A stretch of 64,000 nucleotides of DNA. It comes from Clostridium sporogenes. Its GTDB lineage: Bacteria > Bacillota > Clostridia > Clostridiales > Clostridiaceae. The position numbers were made by a program, and so were the translations under genes. The stretch is from assembly GCF_001020205.1 (NCBI RefSeq), contig NZ_CP011663.1, forward strand, positions 930,001-994,000, given 5' to 3'. Shown here in pieces: positions 9,220 through 17,805 of the stretch. The notes under the pieces are model-generated. The model did no database searches. It saw only the letters and a list, made by a program, of their open reading frames with translations, and was not told where the DNA came from. Each line of letters begins with the position of its first letter. Position 1 is the first letter of the stretch.

Positions 9220-9987
9220 ATGAAATATGTACTAATAACTGGAGGAACGAGTGGAATAGGATTTGAACTAGCAAAGAATTTTGCTAGGGATGACTACGGA
9301 GTAGTTATAGTTTCTGGTAGCAGTGAAAAATTGAAAAAGGCTAAGGCAAAATTAGAAAATCAGTTCAAGACAACGGTGTTCATATATCAACAGGATTTAG
9401 GGTATATAGGAGCAGCAATACAATTATATAGTAGAATAAAAGAAGATAATTTAAATATATCCATACTTGTGAATAATGCAGGAATAGGATTAGTTGGCTC
9501 TACAGATAAAATTGATTTGCAACAGGATGAAAGATTAATGATATTAAATACCATCAATCTTGTGGAACTCTGCAAATTGTATATTTCTGATATGTATAGA
9601 CAGGGAAATGGTAAAATTTTGAACGTTTCTTCTATTGGTGCTTTTCAACCAGGACCATATACCAGCACTTACTTTGCTAGTAAAGCTTTTGTATTGAGTT
9701 ATAGTAGGGCAATCCGTTATGAAGCAAAGGAAAAAGGTATACAAGTTTGCACTTTATGTCCTGGTGCTACAAAAACAAATTTCTTTGTTCGGGAAGGAAC
9801 AAAAATTCCACGAAATGCGATGACTGCAGAAGAAGTTGCAGGATATGCTTATAGACGATTTATGAAAAATAAAGAGATTATTGTTCCTGGCTTCGCAAAC
9901 AGAATAAAAAATTGGATTCCCGTGAAGTTGAGGATGATGTTCGTTGCAAAACTAAAAAAAGATATGAAACAACAAAATATTAATTAA
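9220..9987 (+). CDS. Short-chain dehydrogenase/reductase
   Basis: 255 aa. The NAD(P) motif is TGGTSGIG near the N-terminus, the NNAG motif is in ILVNNAGIGLVG, the catalytic Ser is in NVSSIGAF, and the Tyr-Lys pair is YFASK. The C-terminal part (AEEVAGYAYRRFMKNKEIIVPG) resembles the DltE/YqjQ-like SDR group. The start is placed at ATG 9220, which follows AAAGGGGTG; the longer frame from 9160 adds 20 residues with no homology pattern. Probably coregulated with the preceding Crp/Fnr gene. Substrate unknown. Confidence 0.88.
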   Translation: MKYVLITGGTSGIGFELAKNFARDDYGVVIVSGSSEKLKKAKAKLENQFKTTVFIYQQDLGYIGAAIQLYSRIKEDNLNISILVNNAGIGLVGSTDKIDLQQDERLMILNTINLVELCKLYISDMYRQGNGKILNVSSIGAFQPGPYTSTYFASKAFVLSYSRAIRYEAKEKGIQVCTLCPGATKTNFFVREGTKIPRNAMTAEEVAGYAYRRFMKNKEIIVPGFANRIKNWIPVKLRMMFVAKLKKDMKQQNIN

Positions 9988-10315
9988 GAAAAAGTGCTAT
10001 ATTTTAAAACTAATTCTATAATATAAATCATTGATATACATTTTATAAAAGTACTGAACATATCTAATACTATTTACTAGACAATAATCAAGAGTAATAT
10101 ATAACTATCTAAGATGATAAAATGCCCTAGACCTACATAGTCATTCACTACAGATTTTTCAAATATACTTTAAAATTACACAATAACTATGTAGAATATA
10201 TACACAAGAATAAAGTGGGAAAACCTCATTTACAGATGTTACGGAGAACCGTACAATAAGTAAGTGAGATTTTTACTAAATTTGGATGAAGATATGGTGG
10301 TAAGGTAGATCGCAC
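9988..10315. other. Gene-free stretch with a dispersed repeat core
   Basis: No coding frame supported. Around 10222-10275, AAACCTCATTTAC and GTAAGTGAGATTTT are inverted relative to each other around an ACCGTACAATAAG core. That core resembles the dispersed repeat seen near 8050, 8500 and 15510. Confidence 0.4.
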
Positions 10316-10370
10316 CACAAAAATGTTGAGATTTAGCCAGGTTAATTGGATAAATCTCTACATTTTTGTG
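10316..10370. repeat. Long hairpin, 19 of 20 bp paired
   Basis: Arms 10316-10335 (CACAAAAATGTTGAGATTTA) and 10351-10370 are inverted repeats with one mismatch and a 15-nt loop. It lies between the SDR gene and the 3' end of the ThrE-type operon on the other strand. No long T run follows on the plus strand. Confidence 0.6.
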
Positions 10371-10463
10371 TCTAAGATATTCACGTAGATCTAATCCTAT
10401 TAAAGGATACTTTTACAAACAATACATTTTACAGTCTGAAAAGGCTGCATAAATTGATAACAT

Positions 10464-10934
10464 TTAACATGTTAATTTTGAATTTAAGTTCTCTTTATAT
10501 TTTTTTAATAGTGTAAAAAAATAGACTAAAATAACAGATACTGCAACAATACCAGCCACAATTCCTACAGTTATCATTACTGTTTCTATTCCTTTTTGTA
10601 TAAATACTTTCTTATTTCTTTGAAGCATTGCCTCCATAGTATAATAAAGGGTTCCTCCAGGAAGAAGTGGAATAATTCCTGGTATCATAAAAATATTTGT
10701 TGGTGCTTTTAATTTTCTTGCCATTAATTCAGACCAAAGGCATACTATCATTGATGCAATCATATTGCCTAAAAATATACTTTCTGTAATGTGGTAGATA
10801 ACAAGATAAATTGTCCAAGAAAGAAGTCCTCCAAAAGTTGCTGCGGCCACATGTTTTTTGTTTACAGAAAAAAATAGTGTAAATCCCAGGGTGCCAACCC
10901 CTGCCATTAGTACTTGTATTACATGCTGTTCCAT
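10464..10934 (-). CDS. Threonine/serine exporter family, small subunit (YjjB-like)
   Basis: 156 aa with four to five hydrophobic helices, matching the ThrE_2/DUF3815 half of split ThrE exporters (TFGGLLSWTIYLV..., MIPGIIPLLPGGTLYYTM). The ATG overlaps the stop of the upstream gene by one base (TAATG), with AGGAGGTG inside the upstream gene's end, so translation is coupled. Known role of the family: membrane export of small amino or dicarboxylic acids. The substrate here is not known. Confidence 0.88.
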   Translation of the reverse strand: MEQHVIQVLMAGVGTLGFTLFFSVNKKHVAAATFGGLLSWTIYLVIYHITESIFLGNMIASMIVCLWSELMARKLKAPTNIFMIPGIIPLLPGGTLYYTMEAMLQRNKKVFIQKGIETVMITVGIVAGIVAVSVILVYFFTLLKKYKENLNSKLTC

Positions 10935-11698
10935 TAAAAAACACCTCCTAATAACATCATTGAACCTACAAATCCTATTGCAATTGAAAGAGCAATCATA
11001 AATGCTTCAATTAGTCTATATAATCCAGGCATTATATCTTGATAGAATATTTCTTTTACGCCATTTATTAAAATTAATGCTGGTATAAATATCATTATAT
11101 CTCCAATCATAACTTTATCCACATTCACACAAAGTCCAAAATGGCCACATAATTGAGCAAGGCAGCCTGATAAAAAACAGGCAATTACTGTATATATTAC
11201 ACGATTTAATTTACGAAGTTGAAAAAAATGATCCATGCCAAATATTCCAATTCCAATAATTGAAGATACAAGGCCATCTAAGAATGTTCCACCAAAAAAT
11301 ACAGCAAATCCACCGGCAGCTAGTATATATCCTATACACTTTTTAATATTACTCTCTTTACGCAACTTATTATTATCCAATGCAGAACCTATTTCAGAAA
11401 TTGGGGGAACTTTACTGCATATTTCTCTAGCCATAGCATTTAAGGCTTCTAACTGACCTAAATCCGTTGCTGTAGAATTAATTCTAACTGACTGTGTATA
11501 ATGCCTTCCTTCACTATCTTTCATTGTCATAACAATCAAAGTTGTAATGGCGTATACATTACAGACTTTAATGTCATATGCATTACAAATACGTATAATT
11601 GTATCTTCTACACGACGAACTTCAGCTCCACACATTACCATGCGTCGCCCAATTTCCAAGACATATTCCTGAAATTTATCATATTTTGCCTGCATCAT
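10934..11698 (-). CDS. Threonine/serine exporter family, large subunit (YjjP-like)
   Basis: 254 aa. An N-terminal cytoplasmic domain has the ThrE/DUF1212 signature (GRRMVMCGAEVRRVEDTIIRI), followed by five helices including GCLAQLCGHFG. The start is set at ATG 11698 because GAGAGG sits 7 bases before it; the in-frame ATG 11713 would lie over that site. It forms a two-gene operon with the YjjB-like partner. The upstream region carries a 34-bp tandem repeat that may be regulatory. Confidence 0.88.
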   Translation of the reverse strand: MMQAKYDKFQEYVLEIGRRMVMCGAEVRRVEDTIIRICNAYDIKVCNVYAITTLIVMTMKDSEGRHYTQSVRINSTATDLGQLEALNAMAREICSKVPPISEIGSALDNNKLRKESNIKKCIGYILAAGGFAVFFGGTFLDGLVSSIIGIGIFGMDHFFQLRKLNRVIYTVIACFLSGCLAQLCGHFGLCVNVDKVMIGDIMIFIPALILINGVKEIFYQDIMPGLYRLIEAFMIALSIAIGFVGSMMLLGGVF

Positions 11699-11800
11699 AA
11701 ATAACCTCTCCATTAAAAATTGTTTTTTTCATATACATATTTCTTAATATAAATGTTTATTGTCAAACAAATTTAGACATATATAATTATATAATTATTT

Positions 11801-11881
11801 TTTATTTTATACTACAATTTCTTCTACATTTGTCTTTATTTTATACTACAATTTGTTTTACATTTGTTTTTATTTTTTATA
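11801..11881. repeat. 34-bp tandem repeat, about 2.4 copies
   Basis: Units at 11801-11834 and 11835-11868 share TTTATTTTATACTACAATTT and differ at a few bases after it; a partial third unit follows. It lies about 100 bp upstream of the ThrE-type operon and about 220 bp upstream of the divergent MerR gene. Confidence 0.7.
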
Positions 11882-12101
11882 CATAAATGAATCTTCATTT
11901 AGCATAATTGATGCTGAATAGTCAAACAGTATGCAAAGTGATTTCTATTAAGCTTTACTATAATTTTTTTGTAAAGTGTTGACCCTAACATCACGTAATA
12001 GTGTAATATAAAAATATAGCTTGAATATATTACAAAAATTTCTAGCCGGCTGAGTATTAGACAATATTGATAGCTATAAAATCAAACTTTGAGGTGTAGC
12101 A

Positions 12102-13265
12102 ATGAGAACAGTAAAACAAGTTTCGGATTTGACAGGAATAAGTGTGCGTGCACTACATTACTATGATGAAATAGGATTATTAAAACCAAGTGAAATTACA
12201 GAGGCAGGATATAGACTTTATGATGATGAAGCCCTTAAAACCTTGCAGCAGATTTTATTTTTTAAGGAACTTGATATACCTTTAAAAGATGTTAAAGAAA
12301 TAATGTCCAGCCCATACTTTGATAAAATGCAAGCATTAAAAAATCAGAAAAAGTTACTTTTGCTAAAACGCAAAAGGTTGAATGGCTTAATAGAGCTTAT
12401 AAATAAAACATTAAAAGGAGAAAGCACGATGAATTTTAAAGAATTTGATATGAGTGAATATTATGATGTATTGGAAGAATTTAAAACAGAAAACGAGGAT
12501 AAGGTAATTAGAATTTATGGTAGTGTAGATAAATATAATGAACTTATTAAAAAATGTAAATCTAAGGAAGATGAAATTGCTAAAATGGCTATAAAGCAGT
12601 ATGGGAGTATTGAAAAATATGCTAAAGCTGTAAAGAAAAATCTTAATAGTGACATGTTGACTTTAGCAGAAAAATATGATGTGTTTAAAAAAGATTTTTT
12701 AGAAGATAAGCATCCTAAATTAAAAGAATTATATATAAAGCTTGTATCTGACTTAAGTAAAGATCCCTCTTCAAAGGAGATTCAACAAATTGCTGAAGAA
12801 ATAACAAATACAGCTAAAAGAGATTATGAAATTTTCAAAATGGATAATGGAGATGATCATTGGTATTATATGATACAAATGTATTTAGTATTTTATGAAT
12901 GGATAGAAGTAGTTGATAAGAAATATGGGAATGGCGCATCTAAATTTATTGGAGAATCTCTAAAAAATTATTTGGGAGATAAGCAGCCTAAAGTAGAAGA
13001 ACTATATAAAAAACTTACATCTGACTTAAGTAAAGATCCTTGTTCAAAGGAGATTCAACAAATTGTTGAAGAAATATCCGATGAAAGTAAAAAAAGTCAA
13101 AAATTATACAAGGTGGATGAGGGCGAGAATCATTGGGGATATATGGCTGAACTCTATTTATCAGATCCTATTTTCAAAAAAGTAATTGATAAGAAATATG
13201 GCAGTGATTCATCTAAATTTATTGGAGAAGCTTTAAAATTTTATTCTGAAAATAGTAATTTATAA
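12102..13265 (+). CDS. MerR-family regulator with duplicated TipAS-type ligand domain
   Basis: 387 aa, whereas TipAL-like relatives are ~250 aa. The HTH is at residues 2-70 (VKQVSDLTGISVRALHYYDEIGLL). A coiled coil follows, then a TipAS-like helical antibiotic-recognition domain from about 120. The last ~95 residues repeat the ~95 before them: DKHPKLKELYIKLVSDLSKDP at about 204 and DKQPKVEELYKKLTSDLSKDP at about 296, each ending in KKYG...SKFIGE. The DNA copies are clearly similar too, so the duplication is fairly recent. Likely a drug-binding transcription activator. A methionine within the gene (near 12429, after AAGGAGAAAG) could give a free ligand-domain product, as known for tipAS. Confidence 0.85.
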   Translation: MRTVKQVSDLTGISVRALHYYDEIGLLKPSEITEAGYRLYDDEALKTLQQILFFKELDIPLKDVKEIMSSPYFDKMQALKNQKKLLLLKRKRLNGLIELINKTLKGESTMNFKEFDMSEYYDVLEEFKTENEDKVIRIYGSVDKYNELIKKCKSKEDEIAKMAIKQYGSIEKYAKAVKKNLNSDMLTLAEKYDVFKKDFLEDKHPKLKELYIKLVSDLSKDPSSKEIQQIAEEITNTAKRDYEIFKMDNGDDHWYYMIQMYLVFYEWIEVVDKKYGNGASKFIGESLKNYLGDKQPKVEELYKKLTSDLSKDPCSKEIQQIVEEISDESKKSQKLYKVDEGENHWGYMAELYLSDPIFKKVIDKKYGSDSSKFIGEALKFYSENSNL

Positions 13266-13631
13266 AATAAAAGCTATGAAGGATTTGACATACAGAACGA
13301 AAGGTATAAGTATTAACTTAGATATTCAAAGAATAAACTGAAATTAAATAATTATAAGTTAAAAATCGTGTAATTCAAGAAAGGGAATTATGGGATTTTT
13401 CGTAATACTACTAACGGATATACTAAAACTGTTATAATTTGCTACTGACACGGTGAAGCGTACCACAAATAACGGTAAGAATTTATCAAAAGAGATAGAC
13501 CGTGATAGATTATTCTATAACGGTCGTAGAATAGTGGTAGAGCTAAACCCAATCGCTTGTATTGGAATTAAAATTATATAAAGCGAGTAAAAGAGCAAAT
13601 CTTACTGGTAAGTATTTAATGAATTTTAATT
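13266..13631. other. Gene-free stretch
   Basis: No supported coding frame. The part at 13450-13570 is less AT-rich than its surroundings and contains several short inverted pieces (ACGGTAAG, GACCGTGATAG, AACGGTCG). It may be a decayed insertion, but nothing was recognised. Confidence 0.35.
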
Positions 13632-14150
13632 TTAAAAATGATTATAGAAAACAGTTTGGGAAATATCTTTTCTTTTTTTGTGATTAGGATTTGGTTTTGC
13701 ATCCTTACTTGGGTAACCTACTGGCAAAAGGCATATTGGTTCAAGATTTGCTGGTATACTAAAAGCATTACGAATAGCACTTGGATCAAAATGACCAACC
13801 CATGTTGTACCCAAGCCAAGTTCAGCAGCTTGTAGCATCATATGTGTAGCAACAATACTCCCATCAATATCAGTATGGCTTTTTCCGTCATAACTACGTT
13901 TCCAGGCTTCATCTTTGTCCGCGCATATAAGTAGAGCCATGGGTGCATTGAAGTGATAAATTGTGCAAGTTTTTAGTTTTGCAAGAGCATCATTACTTTC
14001 AATTACTAAAATTCTTTGAGGCTGATAATTTACAGCAGTTGGGGCTAATTGTCCTGCTTTTAAAATTAAATCTAGTTTTTCTTGTTCGATCTTTTTAGTA
14101 TCAAAATTTCTTACAGAATATCTTTCTTTAGCTAAGTCTAAAAAATCCAT
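13632..14150 (-). CDS. Nitroreductase-family flavoprotein
   Basis: 172 aa. FMN-binding features are RYSVRNFDTKKIE near the start, APTAVNYQPQRILV, and LGLGTTWVGHFDP, then the LLPVGYPSKDAKPNP end typical of the compact nitroreductase group. It is cytoplasmic and expected to use FMN and NAD(P)H on nitro compounds or quinones; the true substrate is unknown. It stands alone on the minus strand. No ferredoxin domain is fused. Confidence 0.88.
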   Translation of the reverse strand: MDFLDLAKERYSVRNFDTKKIEQEKLDLILKAGQLAPTAVNYQPQRILVIESNDALAKLKTCTIYHFNAPMALLICADKDEAWKRSYDGKSHTDIDGSIVATHMMLQAAELGLGTTWVGHFDPSAIRNAFSIPANLEPICLLPVGYPSKDAKPNPNHKKRKDISQTVFYNHF

Positions 14151-14595
14151 ATAAACATCTCCATTCTATAATATTTATATTTCTGTCTCTTTTTATTATA
14201 ATCATTACAAAACAGAAAAAGAAGTATGCACTTTTTAGTAGTATACTTACCATTAGGATACTGTAATTAAATTTATTAGCATTTACTACTGATATGGTTA
14301 ACTTGTGATAAACAAAAAGACCTCCGTTGTATAAATTGGTAGAAACAATAAAGAATATGAAGGAATATTTTTATAGAAGGTTAATAGTATAGAGAGCATT
14401 TTACCATCCTGTCTAATAGGGAAAAGAACCCATTATTAAATATGTTTTTATTATATCTAAGATATGTCCATTTAAATAAAATTTTGTATCTTAATGTAAT
14501 TATACAATTAGATTGAGATGGGAACATATTAAGGAATATGAACATAATATAAAAGTATATCCAGTAAAAAATATAGAAAGAATATTTATAAAAAG
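14151..14595. other. Gene-free stretch
   Basis: Very AT-rich with no supported gene. It should contain the nitroreductase promoter (minus strand) and that of the mini-protein gene at 14608. Confidence 0.4.
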
Positions 14596-14607
14596 TTGGT
14601 GTTATTT

Positions 14608-14829
14608 ATGTGGCCTTGCAAGGCATTTATATTAATATTATTAGCATCAATATTATTAACATTAATATTTATAACATTAATATTTATAACATTAATATTT
14701 ATATCAAGATGTACCAATATAAAACCATATAATTATAAATTTACAATAGATTGTATGGATAAGGACAATAAGGAATGTACTAGAGTTAATTTATATGCTC
14801 AAAACTTATATTTGAATCCTCACTCATAA
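14608..14829 (+). CDS. Small membrane protein with a repeated TLIFI segment
   Basis: About 73 aa. A single hydrophobic N-terminal segment contains three in-frame copies of the 15-bp unit ACATTAATATTTATA (about 14659-14703), giving TLIFI three times. This is followed by a short polar tail ending CTRVNLYAQNLYLNPHS. The tail resembles the end of the next gene's product (CGKVNIFTKNVYLSINC). Family not recognised. The 15-bp repeats could change in number without shifting the frame. Confidence 0.5.
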   Translation: MWPCKAFILILLASILLTLIFITLIFITLIFISRCTNIKPYNYKFTIDCMDKDNKECTRVNLYAQNLYLNPHS

Positions 14830-14865
14830 ATTTTAACTTAAGAATAAAAAAGAGGTGAACAATTC

Positions 14866-15051
14866 ATGGAAACAAATAATATAGATATGGAAGAATTAAT
14901 GAAGATGAAAGAATTTATAGATATGGAGAAATGTGAGAAAGATAATGAGAAGGAATGGGATAAACACGATAAAAATTCACACTGTGGTAAGGTTAATATA
15001 TTTACCAAAAATGTTTATTTATCTATAAATTGCCATGGACGTAAATGGTAA
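14866..15051 (+). CDS. Small charged protein related to its neighbour
   Basis: 61 aa with a clear AGAGGTGA ribosome-binding site. The N-terminal 40 residues are highly charged and helical (KMKEFIDMEKCEKDNEKEW). The C-terminus CGKVNIFTKNVYLSINCHG shares the pattern C-x-x-V-N-(hydrophobic)2-x-(Q/K)-N-(L/V)-Y-L with the preceding gene. The two are adjacent, 36 bp apart, and probably cotranscribed. Function unknown; a spore or surface mini-protein is possible but unproven. Confidence 0.55.
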   Translation: METNNIDMEELMKMKEFIDMEKCEKDNEKEWDKHDKNSHCGKVNIFTKNVYLSINCHGRKW

Positions 15052-15077
15052 TCTAATTATATTTTAAATTAATTAAT

Positions 15078-15108
15078 CTGAGGTAGTTCTTAATTAGAAC
15101 TACCTCAG
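15078..15108. terminator. Perfect 13-bp palindrome, terminator-like
   Basis: CTGAGGTAGTTCT (15078-15090) pairs perfectly with 15096-15108 around TAATT. There is no T tract directly after it, so it may be a terminator stem or an operator. Confidence 0.5.
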
Positions 15109-15226
15109 ACTATTCCTAGAGTTTTCTATAATATACGAAATTAAAAATAATAAATGGATATAATAGTAAATAAAATATTTTAGGTTTTATTGAAGCATAC
15201 TAACCTTATAAAGGAGAATGATAGAC

Positions 15227-15433
15227 ATGAAAGTAAAGATAGTATGCCAAAGAGATTATGAAACAAGAGAAGTAGAGCTACCTATGAATGAAGAATCATT
15301 ATTAAATATTCAAGGGAGTGTACTTGAAAGAGATACATTAGGGTATATAGCAGGTGCAGATGTAAAATATTATGATGGTGAGGGAAATGAAATAGAAAAT
15401 GTATTTCTTCTCAATAAGCAGTTACAAAAGTAG
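15227..15433 (+). CDS. Small protein of unknown function
   Basis: 68 aa from ATG 15227, which is 10 bases after AAGGAG; the in-frame ATG 15218 is too close to that site. The sequence MKVKIVCQRDYETREVELPM...DTLGYIAGADVKYYDGEGNEIENVFLLNKQLQK suggests a compact, ubiquitin-like or small beta domain. Not recognised. A copy of the dispersed repeat follows directly. Confidence 0.55.
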   Translation: MKVKIVCQRDYETREVELPMNEESLLNIQGSVLERDTLGYIAGADVKYYDGEGNEIENVFLLNKQLQK

Positions 15434-15452
15434 AAATCAAAATAATGAGAAA

Positions 15453-15572
15453 TTGAATAAACATAGAAAAGCATCTAAATATGGAGTAAAGTTTAGGATA
15501 ATTAATAGTGAACCGTACTACCTTTAAGTGCGAACTTTTCTAAAATTGGATATAGAATTATTAGAAATGACT
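15453..15572. repeat. Dispersed repeat, copy B
   Basis: Begins TTGAATAAACATAGAAAAG and aligns with copy A at 8004-8115; both lie directly behind a short gene. Confidence 0.55.
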
Positions 15573-15690
15573 TACCATATTACTTTTTATATGGTAAGTT
15601 TTATTTATATAGTATATATGTGATATATATTAGTTATTGATAATCAAATAGAATGTATAATAAATATGAAATTAAAAAATTTGATAGGAC

Positions 15691-15719
15691 TTGACAAAAG
15701 AGTATAGCAGCTATATACT
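15691..15719 (+). promoter_or_regulatory. marR promoter with overlapping operator
   Basis: TTGACA (15691-15696), 17-bp spacer, TATACT (15714-15719): a near-consensus sigma-A promoter. GTATAGCAGCTATATAC (15702-15718) is a palindrome lying over the spacer and -10, suited to autorepression. The expected transcription start falls at about 15726, on the ATG itself. Confidence 0.75.
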
Positions 15720-15725
15720 TTCCGT

Positions 15726-16202
15726 ATGATGTATTTAAATAATGAACGAAAAAATAAAATAAGTTATTCTTTATTAACGGTAATTTACAAATTTAGCGAG
15801 AATGATAAACAAACTCGTTATTATGGAACTGATACACCTTTATTCAGCTCAGAAATACATATGATAAGAGCAATTAAAGAAGAGGAGGGTATTCATATTA
15901 CAGGATTGGCAAATAAATTAGGTGTAACAAAAGGGGCTGTATCACAAATTGTTAATAAACTGGATAAAAAGGGTTTCATAAAAAAAGAAACTGATTTACA
16001 TAATCAATCAAAACTTATTATAAAATTAACTCCAAAAGGTGAAATTGCAGACACAAATCATAAGAAATTGCATAATAAATTTGATGCATTAATTAATGGT
16101 ATATTAAAAGATGCTTCAAATGAAGAAATTGCATTCTTAAAGAATTTTTTAAATAAAGTTGAAGAGCGAATTGAAGATTTTGAAGAAAAGATTACGGAAT
16201 AA
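15726..16202 (+). CDS. MarR-family regulator, apparently leaderless
   Basis: 158 aa with a MarR winged helix: FSSEIHMIRAIKEEEGIHITGLANKLGVTKGAVSQIVNKLDKKGFIKKETD, wing to LIIKLTPKG. The start is ATG 15726 (ATGATG). No ribosome-binding site precedes it, and the promoter -10 ends 6 bases upstream, so the mRNA probably starts at the AUG. A MATE efflux gene follows, with two more copies of the GTATAG...CTATAC operator in between. It most likely represses itself and the pump, with release by a drug-like ligand. Confidence 0.88.
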   Translation: MMYLNNERKNKISYSLLTVIYKFSENDKQTRYYGTDTPLFSSEIHMIRAIKEEEGIHITGLANKLGVTKGAVSQIVNKLDKKGFIKKETDLHNQSKLIIKLTPKGEIADTNHKKLHNKFDALINGILKDASNEEIAFLKNFLNKVEERIEDFEEKITE

Positions 16203-16218
16203 ATGTTTTTGTTAAAGT

Positions 16219-16233
16219 GTATAGTTGGTATAC
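16219..16233. promoter_or_regulatory. Second, imperfect MarR operator
   Basis: GTATAGTTGGTATAC has 5-bp palindromic arms and shares the preceding TTAAAGT context (AAAGT directly before GTATAG) with the perfect site at 16307. It overlaps the left arm of a hairpin. Confidence 0.5.
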
Positions 16234-16279
16234 TCATTAACAGTAGATCTTTAGGTGGGAATTCTTCTGTTAATGAGTA
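16231..16279. terminator. Hairpin between marR and the MATE gene
   Basis: TACTCATTAACAG (16231-16243) pairs perfectly with CTGTTAATGAGTA (16267-16279) around a 23-nt loop. A T run (16291-16297) follows 11 bases later, so it may stop or slow transcription from the marR promoter. Confidence 0.45.
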
Positions 16280-16306
16280 TGTTGGAAATATTTTTTTATC
16301 TAAAGT

Positions 16307-16321
16307 GTATAGCTGCTATAC
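16307..16321. promoter_or_regulatory. Perfect MarR operator before the MATE gene
   Basis: GTATAGCTGCTATAC is a perfect palindrome around a central T. It matches the operator in the marR promoter and lies 37 bp upstream of the MATE start, next to a TATATT -10-like site. Confidence 0.7.
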
Positions 16322-16357
16322 CCTATATTATAAATAAATTACAGGAGGTTTGTATGA

Positions 16358-17734
16358 ATGAATAAAAAAGAAAATAAAATAAAAATGATGAGTGAAGGTA
16401 ATATTACAAAAGTATTATTCCAGCTTGGCATACCAGTTATTATCGGAATGCTTGTGACTTCACTTTATAATGTTGTAGATGCTATGTTTGTTGGAAGATT
16501 AGGTACAAGTCAAATGGGTGCTGTTTCAATTGCATATCCCATTGGGCAGTTGATTATTGGATTAGGGTTAACATTTGGAAGTGGTTCTGCATCTTACATA
16601 TCAAGACTTTTGGGTGAAAAGAATAATAAGCAAGCTGACTGTACTGCTTCAACAGCATTATTTACTAGTATCATTGTAGGATTGATAACTATTGTGGTAA
16701 CAATGTGTTTTCTTGATAAAGTGTTAACTTTTTTAGGGGCTACTCAAACAATTTTGCCTTATGCAAGAGAGTTTGCTATTATCTACATACCAGGGTCAAT
16801 ATTAAATGTTATTAACGTAACAATGAATAATATTTCGGCATCAGAGGGTGCCACAAAAATCAGCATGACATCAATGCTTATAGGAGCTGGAGTAAATGTT
16901 GTTCTTGACCCAATTTTTATATATATGTTTCAGTGTGGAATTAAAGGTTCAGCAATTGCAACTGTGATTTCACAGGGAGTTACCACTCTTCTTTATGTGT
17001 GGTATATATCCAGTGGAAAAAGCAACTTGCATATTTCAATTAAACATTTTTCTATGGATAAGACAATATATGTTCAAATATTAAAGATTGGTATACCGAC
17101 TTTACTTTTTCAGCTATTGTCAAGTACTTCAATGGGACTTACCAATACTGCATCAAGCCATTATGGTGACTCAGCTGTTGCAGCAATGGGAGTCGTTACA
17201 AGGGTTTTAGCTCTCGGTTCATATGTTATATTTGGATATGCAAAAGGATTCCAAACTGTTTCAGGGTTTAATTTTGGTGCAAAAAATTATAAAAGATTGA
17301 GAGAAGCTATTTCGGTTTCGTTGAAATGGTCCAGCATTTTTTGTGCAGTAATTGAAATTATACTCTTGATTTTTTCAAGACAAATTATAGGTTTCTTTAG
17401 TAAAGATGCTTCTGTTATTGCAATAGGTAGCGATGCTTTAAGAGCAAACAGCATTACTTTTATTTTGTTTGGCTTTCAATATATATACACAACATTATTC
17501 TTAGCTCTTGGAAAAGCATTTAAAGGTACAATATTAAGCATTGCAAGGCAAGGTATATTTTTTATTCCAGTAATTCTTATTTTACCAAGAATTTTAGGAC
17601 TAAATGGCATCATATTTACACAACCTATAGTTGATGTGATGACTACAATACTTACTGTTATATTTGCTGCTAAACTTCAAAGAAAAATAAATTATGCTAG
17701 TCAAGAATTAAATCAAAAAACTATTCGAGCTTAG
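16358..17734 (+). CDS. MATE-family multidrug efflux transporter
   Basis: 458 aa with 12 predicted membrane helices in two similar halves. It shows the family pattern GIPVIIGMLVTSLYNVVDAMFVGRLG near the start and the second-half counterpart KIGIPTLLFQLLSSTSMGLTN. AGGAGG lies 9 bases before ATG 16358; the ATG at 16354 is out of frame and closes after three codons. It is expected to exchange Na+ or H+ for cationic drugs in the cell membrane. Control by the adjacent MarR protein is strongly suggested by the shared operators. Confidence 0.93.
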   Translation: MNKKENKIKMMSEGNITKVLFQLGIPVIIGMLVTSLYNVVDAMFVGRLGTSQMGAVSIAYPIGQLIIGLGLTFGSGSASYISRLLGEKNNKQADCTASTALFTSIIVGLITIVVTMCFLDKVLTFLGATQTILPYAREFAIIYIPGSILNVINVTMNNISASEGATKISMTSMLIGAGVNVVLDPIFIYMFQCGIKGSAIATVISQGVTTLLYVWYISSGKSNLHISIKHFSMDKTIYVQILKIGIPTLLFQLLSSTSMGLTNTASSHYGDSAVAAMGVVTRVLALGSYVIFGYAKGFQTVSGFNFGAKNYKRLREAISVSLKWSSIFCAVIEIILLIFSRQIIGFFSKDASVIAIGSDALRANSITFILFGFQYIYTTLFLALGKAFKGTILSIARQGIFFIPVILILPRILGLNGIIFTQPIVDVMTTILTVIFAAKLQRKINYASQELNQKTIRA

Positions 17735-17805
17735 AGGCAGTATCTACAATTTTGAGGCTTTAATCAGTGGATTAAATTTGCTATGTTGAAAAGTAATACT
17801 GTTAA

